Shown: positions 1-5,332 of the stretch, in pieces | Position numbering within the stretch: the stretch's first letter is position 1 | Layout: each line of letters begins with the position of its first letter | Assembly: GCA_029976905.1 (NCBI GenBank) | Contig: JAPOLW010000311.1 | Coordinates: forward strand, 1 to 5,332 | Direction of reading: 5' to 3' | DNA: 5,332 nucleotides | DNA from: a bacterium | GTDB taxonomy: Bacteria; Desulfobacterota; Binatia; UBA12015 | Position numbers and translations under genes: made by a program | Notes under the pieces: generated by a model | Told to the model about the DNA's origin: nothing | Databases searched by the model: none | The model's input: the letters and a program-made list of their open reading frames with translations, nothing else

Positions 1-511
1 AATAGCCGACGCTGTTGTTCCGGCCACCTAGAACAACCGAATTGGAAGCGCCCGCGAAATTGTTGTAACCGCCCACGATCGTGGCGTGGTAGGCGTTGAA
101 ACCCATGTCCGTCGTATTCGACTGGCCGCCGGTGATGGAGGAGCTGTGGCCGCGAGCGACGTTGTGTTGGCCGCCACTCACCGAAGCGTAGCGGTACGTC
201 GCCTGGTTTTGCCACCCGCCGCTGATCGAGGTGTAGCGGCCCGAGGTGGTGTTGTATTGTCCACCGCTGATGGAAGCGTGGTCGCCTGTCACGGAGACGT
301 AGTTGTAGTGGCCGCCACTGATGGAAGAGTGGTAGCCCGCAGCGGTGTTGGATACGCCACCGCTGACCGAGGTGTTGAAGGTATTCGCCTCGTTCCCGTA
401 TCCGCCACTCACGGCAGAGTCTCGTCCCGACGCCACATTCCACCGACCACCGCTCACCGATGCGCCCACGTAGCTGGCTTCATTCGACCGACCGCCGGAG
501 ACGGAGGCGCC
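1..511 (-). repeat. 45-bp tandem coding repeats (15-residue S[VI]SGG beta-roll units)
   Basis: At least eleven units lie in the minus-strand gene. Spacing between successive Gly-Gly pairs is 15,15,15,15,17,15,15,15,19,15 residues, so the DNA period is 45 bases with two insertions of 6 and 12 bases. The Ser-Gly-Gly core uses many synonymous codon sets (TCCGGCGGT, AGCGGTGGT, AGTGGCGGA, AGCGGTGGC, AGCGGCGGG). The array is therefore held by protein-level selection and is old, rather than a fresh slippage product. The last units drift to TIVGG and VVLGG, closer to classical YadA-head motifs, and the array continues past the left edge. Confidence 0.9.
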
Positions 512-1042
512 GGGCGCCGAGATCGTACTGTCCGCGCCGGTGACGAATCCGGAATGCGATGTGAAGGTATGCCCCTTTCCGATCGCAATGTTGTGCGAGC
601 CGGTTTCCGTGCCGCCCTCATTGTAGCCCACGATGAGGTTGCCCAGTCCGTTGACGGCTCCGTCGGTGTCCCCGGACCCGTCCCGAATGTGCACGTTGCA
701 ACCATCGAAGAAGACGTCGTTTCCAACTTGACTCGCGCAGCCGAGTGCGTTCGCCTGCAGCGACGAGACCGCCGTGGTGTTGGACGAGATGGCGGTCGTG
801 TTCGTGGAGATCGCCGCCGTGTTGACCGCAACTGCGGCGAGTTCGGTCGTGGTCCCGATGGAGATCTCGACCGGATCGCCGTTGGCCCTCACCTTGCAGA
901 CCGCACGCAATTTGATCGAACTTCCGTCCTTGGGTTGCGCTGGGTCCTCGCGGTCGACCTTCGCGCACAGCTGTAACGCCCCGGCCGGAACGCTCGTGAC
1001 TAGGAGGGCTGCGAGGCTCCCCAAAGCAATCATCGATCTCAT
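1..1042 (-). CDS. Secreted trimeric-adhesin-like protein with coiled coil and 15-residue beta-roll (YadA-head-like) repeats, 3' end outside window
   Basis: The minus frame is open from ATG at 1042 to the left edge: 347 codons with no stop. Start choice: ATG at 1042 follows GAGGGGG with a 7-base spacer and begins a signal peptide (MRSMIALGSLAALLVTSVPAGA, likely cut near residue 22). Residues 71-92 are three heptads of the form [I/V]xxNTxx (V71/N74, I78/N81, I85/N88), the trimeric coiled-coil pattern known from autotransporter stalks. Residues 101-157 hold GC(102)ASQVGNDVFFDGC(115) and a 'DTDGAVNGLGNLIVGYN' module that I recognise from a widespread uncharacterised deltaproteobacterial-type family. 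From about residue 178 onward come eleven repeats with Gly-Gly pairs at 183, 198, 213, 228, 243, 260, 275, 290, 305, 324 and 339 (consensus S[VI]SGGxxNxAsg). This resembles the YadA/hemagglutinin left-handed beta-roll. Likely role: an exported, probably trimeric surface or fibre protein. No membrane anchor is visible because the C-terminus is missing. A collagen-like or phage-fibre-like use of the same fold cannot be excluded. It is divergent from the neighbouring operon. Confidence 0.88.
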   Translation of the reverse strand, partial: MRSMIALGSLAALLVTSVPAGALQLCAKVDREDPAQPKDGSSIKLRAVCKVRANGDPVEISIGTTTELAAVAVNTAAISTNTTAISSNTTAVSSLQANALGCASQVGNDVFFDGCNVHIRDGSGDTDGAVNGLGNLIVGYNEGGTETGSHNIAIGKGHTFTSHSGFVTGADSTISAPGASVSGGRSNEASYVGASVSGGRWNVASGRDSAVSGGYGNEANTFNTSVSGGVSNTAAGYHSSISGGHYNYVSVTGDHASISGGQYNTTSGRYTSISGGWQNQATYRYASVSGGQHNVARGHSSSITGGQSNTTDMGFNAYHATIVGGYNNFAGASNSVVLGGRNNSVGY

Positions 1043-1049
1043 CGTAAAA

Positions 1050-1056
1050 CCCCCTC
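1050..1056 (-). promoter_or_regulatory. Shine-Dalgarno-like GAGGGGG of the repeat-protein gene
   Basis: Read on the minus strand, GAGGGGG is followed by TTTTACG (7 bases) and ATG at 1042. This purine run fixes the upstream ATG as the start over the in-frame ATG three codons later (1033-1031). Confidence 0.6.
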
Positions 1057-1074
1057 GCGCCGGTGCTCCGGCGC
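1057..1074 (-). promoter_or_regulatory. GC-rich hairpin abutting the ribosome binding site in the repeat-gene leader
   Basis: GCGCCGG at 1057-1063 and CCGGCGC at 1068-1074 form a perfect 7-base-pair G/C stem with a 4-base loop. In the minus-strand transcript the 3' arm ends at the base immediately before the GAGGGGG Shine-Dalgarno sequence. There is no following U-tract in either direction, so it does not look like an intrinsic terminator. A translational or mRNA-stability role is possible; chance in a GC-rich leader is the alternative. Confidence 0.4.
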
Positions 1075-1343
1075 CCTTGGCCGATGGAGCCCCTGTGCTG
1101 TCGGTCCTCCGGGTACATCCGACGGCTTGTCTATGACTTTCCACGAATTGCTTATTGATTCCTGTTCTACGCCCTGGGAATGATCATGCGCAATGACGAA
1201 ATCGAGCTGTGCGCCAGAAGATTACGGTCAGACCCTTGCCGCAGCGCGTCGGCGATCCCACGGTCGCTCGGCAGAAGGGGCCTGCCAGCAGTCGAGCCGT
1301 GCTCGGGAATCGGTGTCACCCCGACGACGACGCCCGCGCAGGG

Positions 1344-1350
1344 AAGGGGG
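1344..1350 (+). promoter_or_regulatory. Shine-Dalgarno-like AAGGGGG of the lipoprotein gene
   Basis: AAGGGGG ends ten bases before ATG at 1361, supporting that start. Its five G residues form the left half of the perfect palindrome GGGGGCCCCC (1346-1355), so part of the site could pair with the bases just after it. Confidence 0.45.
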
Positions 1351-1360
1351 CCCCCGGCCA

Positions 1361-3961
1361 ATGAAAACCATCGGATTACTGGCGCGTTGCGTGGTCGCCC
1401 TCGCGGCTTTGGGAGGCGTCCTGCTCAGCGCCTGCACGCGCGACATTTCCTCCACATCGGTCGCACCCGGGGTCGAGGCACGCGGCGCAGAGCGCGACCC
1501 GGAGAAGGGCGCCGAGAGCGCACGAGCCCCGACGGGTCCGGGGACCAATCTGCTCGTCGTGACTCTGGACACGACTCGAGCGGACCGACTTGGGGCGTAT
1601 GGCCGAGGCGCGGCCCAGACACCGGCCTTCGACGCTCTGGCGTCGCGTGGGGTTCTCTTCGAGCAGGCGTTTGCCCAAAGTCCCATGACCCTGCCCTCGC
1701 ATGCCACTCTCTTCACCGGACTCGCTCCGCTCGAACACGGAGCGCGCGTCAACGGCGAACATCGCCTCGACGAGCGTCCCACGACTCTCGCTGGGATTCT
1801 GAGCAGGCGTGGGTATACAACCGGCGCGTTTGTCGCCGCATTCGTGCTCGATCGGAAGTTCGGCCTGTCCCGTGGTTTCGAGACGTACGACGATGATCTC
1901 GCAGCCGCTCTCGAGCAGGAGGTTCCCCAGCCTCTCTCGCTCTACCGGTCGGGAGCCCGGGTCGTCGATGCGGCCCTGAGCTGGTTGGAGGGCGCAGCCG
2001 CCGGCGAGCGCCCATTCTTTGCCTGGGTCCACCTCTACGATGCGCACTACCCCTGGCGCGCCCACCCGGAGCTCGACGGCACGCCGCTGGCCGGCCAGGC
2101 GTCCTATGACGCCGAGATCGCCTACACCGACCTTCAATTGGCGCGCCTCGTGGAATTTCTCGAACGCCGCGTGCGCTCTCCGACGGTTGTGGTCGTGGTG
2201 GCCGACCACGGCGAGGGACTCGGGGACCATGGTGAGATCGAACACGGTCACATGCTCTACGAGGAGATCCTGCACGTACCGCTTCTCATCGCTTCGCTCG
2301 GCAAGTCCGATGTGGCGCGGCGGGTGCAGGCCCTTGTTTCCACGATCGACGTCTTCCCGACCCTTCTCGATCTGCTTGGAATCGAGGCTCCCGACCAGGG
2401 AATCGGTCGAAGCCTGCGTGTGGCGATCGAAGGGGGGACGATCCCATCCCTTCCGAGCTATGCGGAGACGGATCTTTCGCAAACGAATTTCGGGTGGAGT
2501 TCTCAGCGGAGCCTCACGACCACCGATTGGAAGTACATCCGCACGACTCGCCCCGAGCTCTTCGATCGTCCAGCCGACCCGGCTGAACTCCGCAACCTCG
2601 CCAGTGCGCGTTCCGATCGGCGGGAGGAGCTCGAGCGGCAGCTCTCGGCGCTCGAACGGTCGATGTCGCCGGCACGTTCTACCGGCGTGACGCTGGATCC
2701 CGATGAACGCCAGCGGCTCGAAGCCCTCGGTTATCTCACCGGGGATGCCGGAGAGGCAGATCCCGGGCCGGCTGGCGAGGTTCCGGAGCGTCCCGACATC
2801 AAGACGATGATGCCCGTCAAGCATCTCGCGGCGCGCCTGCGTTGGGGCAAGGCGAGAGGCGTCCTCGGCCCCGCCGAAATCCTCTCGCTCTCAAAGGAGC
2901 TGGTCGAGAAGAGCCCGGGGACGCTCGCCTTCCGGCGCGATTTCGGCTGGGCGCTGCTGGACGCCGGTCGCCCCGCCGACGCAGTCGAGCAATTCGAGGC
3001 CGCCGTGGAGATCGACCCCGGCTCGGCGGCGGCGCACTACGGGCGCGGCGAAGCGCTCCACTGGCTCGGGTCCGATCCCCGGGAGGCAGAGCGTGCGTTT
3101 CGCGAGGCGCTCCGCCTCGACCCCGCGATGGCCGCGGCCCATGTCGGGCTCGGCAACGTCCTGGGCGGCCTCGAGCGGGCCGACCTCGCTGCCGGGCACT
3201 ACGCGGAAGCACTTCGGCTTCGTCCCGACTACCCCGAAGCACACTTCAACCTCGCTCGGAACCTCGCCGCGCGCGGCAGAACCGACCTGGCGGTGGAGCA
3301 CCTCGAGGTGGCGGTCGCGGAGCGGCCCAATTGGGCTGCGGCGCACTTCGAGCTCGCCAATGGGTTGCGCGAGACCGATCGCCCGGGGGTGGCGATCGAG
3401 CACTATGAGACGGCCCATCGCCTCGCGCCCTCGGCCGATGCCTTGAACAACCTCGGTGTCGCGCTGGCCGCGGTCGGACGGTCCAGCGACGCGCTCGCCC
3501 GCTACGAGGAGGCGCTCGAGCTGGCCCCCGACTTTCACCGCCCGCATGTCAATCTCGCGAACCTCCACGTCGCGGCCGGACGCTGGCCGGAGGCGGTCGC
3601 GCACTACGAGCGCGCCGTCGAGCTGCGTCCGGAGGCACCGGCGATCTTGCGGCAGTTCGCGTGGACCCTGGCCACGTGCCCGCGCGCGGACCAGCGCGAC
3701 CCCGCGCGCGCCGTCGAGCTGGCCGAGCGGGCGAGGGCCCGGAACCCGCACGAGAGCCCGCTGCTGCTCGACACGCTGGCCGCCGCGTACGCGGCGGCGG
3801 GACGCTTCCCCGAAGCGGTGAAGACGGCCGATCTGGCGCTCGGTTGGGCGCGTGTTCGCGACGATATGCTCCTGGCGGCGGAAATCGAGGCCCATAAGGA
3901 GCTCTTCGAAAGCGCGCGGCCCTTCGTCGCCACGACCGGCGGCCGTGCGATCGCGTCGTGA
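1361..3961 (+). CDS. Lipoprotein with alkaline-phosphatase/sulfatase-superfamily domain and C-terminal TPR array
   Basis: Product of 866 residues. The start at 1361 gives a lipoprotein signal (MKTIGLLAR, hydrophobic core, lipobox LSAC with C25); position +2 is Thr, not Asp, so outer-membrane sorting is likely. A low-complexity linker (26-61) precedes a sulfatase-like fold of the alkaline phosphatase superfamily. Its landmarks are LDTTRADRLGAYG (D70 likely metal ligand), PMTLPSHATLFTG (108-120, nucleophile position T110), HLYDAH (H224, D227, H229), ADHGEG (D282, H283 metal ligands), EHGH (294-297), DWKYI (K391) and ELFDRPADPAELRNL near 399-413. DERQRLEALGYL (448-459) is the tail typical of sulfatase-TPR proteins. 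About nine TPR units follow (524-834, mostly 34 residues, ending in the 'LATCPRADQRDPARAVELAERA...LDTLAAAYAAAGRFPEAV' type). The Cys/Ser normally converted to formylglycine is Thr, so hydrolysis or transfer of a phosphoester (or another group) is as likely as sulfate-ester cleavage. Substrate unknown. The stop overlaps the next gene's start by four bases. Confidence 0.9.
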   Translation: MKTIGLLARCVVALAALGGVLLSACTRDISSTSVAPGVEARGAERDPEKGAESARAPTGPGTNLLVVTLDTTRADRLGAYGRGAAQTPAFDALASRGVLFEQAFAQSPMTLPSHATLFTGLAPLEHGARVNGEHRLDERPTTLAGILSRRGYTTGAFVAAFVLDRKFGLSRGFETYDDDLAAALEQEVPQPLSLYRSGARVVDAALSWLEGAAAGERPFFAWVHLYDAHYPWRAHPELDGTPLAGQASYDAEIAYTDLQLARLVEFLERRVRSPTVVVVVADHGEGLGDHGEIEHGHMLYEEILHVPLLIASLGKSDVARRVQALVSTIDVFPTLLDLLGIEAPDQGIGRSLRVAIEGGTIPSLPSYAETDLSQTNFGWSSQRSLTTTDWKYIRTTRPELFDRPADPAELRNLASARSDRREELERQLSALERSMSPARSTGVTLDPDERQRLEALGYLTGDAGEADPGPAGEVPERPDIKTMMPVKHLAARLRWGKARGVLGPAEILSLSKELVEKSPGTLAFRRDFGWALLDAGRPADAVEQFEAAVEIDPGSAAAHYGRGEALHWLGSDPREAERAFREALRLDPAMAAAHVGLGNVLGGLERADLAAGHYAEALRLRPDYPEAHFNLARNLAARGRTDLAVEHLEVAVAERPNWAAAHFELANGLRETDRPGVAIEHYETAHRLAPSADALNNLGVALAAVGRSSDALARYEEALELAPDFHRPHVNLANLHVAAGRWPEAVAHYERAVELRPEAPAILRQFAWTLATCPRADQRDPARAVELAERARARNPHESPLLLDTLAAAYAAAGRFPEAVKTADLALGWARVRDDMLLAAEIEAHKELFESARPFVATTGGRAIAS

Positions 3962-5332
3962 CCCGATACGGGCGCGCAGCGGCGGTGGTGCTTCTCATCG
4001 GCGCGACCGCTTTGGTCTATCGACCGCTCCTCGGCGGCGACTTCGAGTTCCTCTCCTGGGACGACGAGGCCAACGTCCTGGACGACCCCCGGGTCCACGG
4101 TCTTTCGAGCGAGAACGTCCAGGGCGCCTGGCGCGGCCAGACGCTCGGAGTGTTCGAGCCATTCGGCGTCCTCTTGAAAGCGGCGACCGTCGAGGTCTCT
4201 GGACTGAACGTGCGAGCCTTTCACGCCTTGACGCTGGCGCTGCACGCCCTCAACGCGTGCCTGGTCTTCGCGCTCGCGCGGCGGCTGGTTGCAGCCTATG
4301 CAACCGGGCACCACGTGGCGCTGCGGCCCGACGCGGCGGGGTTCGTCGCAGGCCTGCTGTTTGCGCTTCATCCGCTGCGTGTGGAGGTGGTGGCGTGGGT
4401 CTCCGGACAATCTTATGCGCTCGCCGGGACGTTCTTCCTGGTGTCCCTGATCTCCTATCTCGCCTACGTCGAACGACGGCACGGTGGGCGCCCGGGCGCT
4501 CGCATGCTCTTCGCTCTCTCGTTCTCGACGTACGTCGCCGCCGGGCTCAGCAAGAGTGCGGCGGTCTTTCTCCCCGCTCTCCTTCTCGTGCTCGACGGGT
4601 GTCCCCTGAGACGCCAATTCGGTGCTGCGCTTTTCCGCGAGAAGACTCCCTACGCGCTCGCTGCGCTCCTCCTCGCCATCCACGCGCTACAGGCGACCGC
4701 TGGGGCGCAGATGAACAATCGCTTCGACCTGGATGCGGTGGCCCGGGTGACGTACGCGGTGCAGGCGCCTTTTTTCTACCTCGCGCAGGCGTCCTGGCCG
4801 ACCGACCTGCTGCCGGTCTATCCGATCGACCGTCCGGACGTGACCCCATTCGGGCCCCGAGAGCTCGTTCCGACCCTGGCCTTCGCGAGCCTCTGCGGTC
4901 TGGGGTGGTGGGCGCGACGGCGCGCCCCATGGCTCAGCGCGTCGATTCTCGCCATGCTGATCGGGCTCCTGCCCGTCTGCGGTCTTGTTGCCCACGGCGG
5001 GTGGGTGCGCGGTGCCGACCGGTACACCTACCTTCCCCTGCTTCCGCCGACGATCGTCCTCGGCGCCGTGGTGACCTCGCGATGGCTCGTACCACGACCG
5101 TCGGTCGGCGATGTGCGTACCCGGATCGTCGCTCTCGTTCTCGCCATCGTCCTGGTGGCGCTCGGTGTCTCCACCGCACGGCAGGTGCTGCTGTGGCGGA
5201 GCACGGAAGCTCTCTGGACGGCGACGATCGAGCGTTCCCCGGCAAACCTGGTCGCGCTCAACAACCTCGGCTTCCACTACCTGCGTTCCGATCGACCCGC
5301 GCAGGCGATCGGTCCGCTGCGTACCGCCCTGG
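3958..5332 (+). CDS. TMTC-like GT-C membrane glycosyltransferase with TPR tail, 3' end outside window
   Basis: The frame is open from GTG at 3958 to the right edge: 458 codons and one base. GTG overlaps the preceding stop as GTGA, and the next in-frame ATG is deep inside the protein (about 4504), so GTG is the start. Residues 7-22 form the first membrane span. They are followed by WDDEANVLDDPRVHGLS (W34-D35-D36), the acidic first periplasmic loop motif of GT-C enzymes in the TMTC / bacterial 'mannosyltransferase-TPR' group. Further family landmarks are HALN (96-99), HPLRVEVVAWVSGQSYALAG (138-157), GLSKSAAVFLPALLLVLD (K199) and DRYTYLPLLP (354-363). Hydrophobic stretches suggest about ten membrane spans. 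From residue 430, 'LVALNNLGFHYLRSDRPAQAIGPLRTAL' begins a TPR array that continues past the edge. Eukaryotic TMTC1-4 O-mannosylate proteins using a polyprenyl-phosphate sugar; donor and acceptor here are unknown. Translationally coupled to the lipoprotein, which points to a shared envelope glycan or glycoprotein task. Confidence 0.87.
   Translation, partial: MTRYGRAAAVVLLIGATALVYRPLLGGDFEFLSWDDEANVLDDPRVHGLSSENVQGAWRGQTLGVFEPFGVLLKAATVEVSGLNVRAFHALTLALHALNACLVFALARRLVAAYATGHHVALRPDAAGFVAGLLFALHPLRVEVVAWVSGQSYALAGTFFLVSLISYLAYVERRHGGRPGARMLFALSFSTYVAAGLSKSAAVFLPALLLVLDGCPLRRQFGAALFREKTPYALAALLLAIHALQATAGAQMNNRFDLDAVARVTYAVQAPFFYLAQASWPTDLLPVYPIDRPDVTPFGPRELVPTLAFASLCGLGWWARRRAPWLSASILAMLIGLLPVCGLVAHGGWVRGADRYTYLPLLPPTIVLGAVVTSRWLVPRPSVGDVRTRIVALVLAIVLVALGVSTARQVLLWRSTEALWTATIERSPANLVALNNLGFHYLRSDRPAQAIGPLRTAL

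Larger units (their letters stand above)
1043..1360. promoter_or_regulatory. Divergent intergenic region presumed to carry both promoters
   Basis: This 318-base spacer separates the minus-strand repeat gene from the plus-strand operon. An AT-rich pocket at 1131-1160 (20 of 30 bases A/T, against a strongly GC-rich background) and the adjacent 8-base palindrome ATGATCAT at 1180-1187 are the best places for promoter elements. I could not pick a convincing -35/-10 pair or a sigma-54 GG/GC pair on either strand. No tRNA, CRISPR or riboswitch pattern was seen. The part from about 1197 to 1340 is GC-rich with no recognisable feature beyond an in-frame upstream extension of the lipoprotein gene. Confidence 0.45.

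Noticed and set aside
86..976. Long open frame of 296 codons on the plus strand, opposite the repeat gene
   Set aside because: Its Val/Ala/Arg-rich pseudo-repeats are the antisense image of the 45-base S[VI]SGG repeats. It has no convincing ribosome binding site or domain, and the minus frame has a signal peptide, coiled coil and ordered repeats.
618..1118. Open frame of 166 codons on the minus strand overlapping the start of the repeat gene
   Set aside because: It is in a different frame from the signal-peptide-bearing gene, is rich in Arg/Gly/His and has no recognisable domain; it is a frame shadow.
1127..1160. Possible sigma-70 promoter on the plus strand (TTGTCT with a TATTGA-like -10)
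   Set aside because: The spacer would be 20 bases and the hexamers are poor matches, so I list only the AT-rich pocket.
1193..1360. Upstream in-frame extension of the lipoprotein gene to ATG at 1193 (56 extra residues)
   Set aside because: The extension is Arg/Ser-rich and would bury the signal peptide and lipobox. ATG at 1361 has a Shine-Dalgarno-like sequence and starts a textbook lipoprotein signal.
1376..2824. Minus-strand open frame of 482 codons opposite the sulfatase-like domain
   Set aside because: The plus strand carries all the superfamily motifs in order; the antisense product has none and starts at no plausible ribosome site.
2891..3895. Long minus-strand open frame (334 codons) opposite the TPR region
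   Set aside because: High-GC antisense shadow of the TPR coding sequence; no domain, and Arg/Gly/Ala-rich composition.
3604..4683. Minus-strand open frame of 359 codons spanning the junction of the two plus-strand genes
   Set aside because: It lies opposite two well-supported genes joined by a GTGA overlap and has no recognisable motif.

Overview
The window is GC-rich (roughly two thirds G+C by eye, higher in the TPR-coding part). It carries three protein genes that fill all of it except one 318-base divergent spacer. The genes suggest a Gram-negative bacterium: a lipobox lipoprotein, a multi-membrane-span GT-C glycosyltransferase, and a secreted protein with trimeric-autotransporter-like modules. 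The combination of 'SVSGG' repeat proteins with sulfatase-TPR and TMTC-like GT-TPR proteins is one I associate with deltaproteobacterial / Myxococcota / Binatota-type genomes, often metagenomic. That placement is inference from protein style; no marker gene is present.

Layout. Positions 1-1042 (minus strand) are the 5' part of a secreted repeat protein that runs off the left edge. It has a signal peptide, then a short coiled coil with three consecutive [I/V]xxNTx heptads, then a Cys-flanked conserved module, then at least eleven ~15-residue 'S[VI]SGG..N.A' repeats typical of a YadA-head-like left-handed beta-roll. Positions 1043-1360 are the divergent spacer, with Shine-Dalgarno-like sequences for both genes, an AT-rich pocket at about 1131-1160, and a GC hairpin abutting the minus-strand ribosome binding site. 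Positions 1361-3961 (plus) encode an 866-residue lipoprotein with an alkaline-phosphatase/sulfatase-superfamily domain followed by about nine TPR units. Positions 3958-5332 (plus, running off the right edge) encode a TMTC-like GT-C membrane glycosyltransferase whose own TPR tail is just beginning at the edge.

The two plus-strand genes overlap by four bases (GTGA), so they are almost certainly one operon and translationally coupled. Both join an envelope-facing enzyme to a TPR scaffold. A plausible but unproven reading is a surface glycan or glycoprotein modification module: the GT-C enzyme transfers a lipid-linked sugar to an acceptor and the lipoprotein hydrolase/transferase edits or decorates the product. 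The divergently transcribed Ser/Thr/Asn-rich repeat protein is a possible, untested, client. The most useful details are the predicted Thr nucleophile in the 'sulfatase', which argues against a formylglycine sulfatase, and the ion-binding-type Asn coiled coil, which argues that the repeat protein is a trimer.
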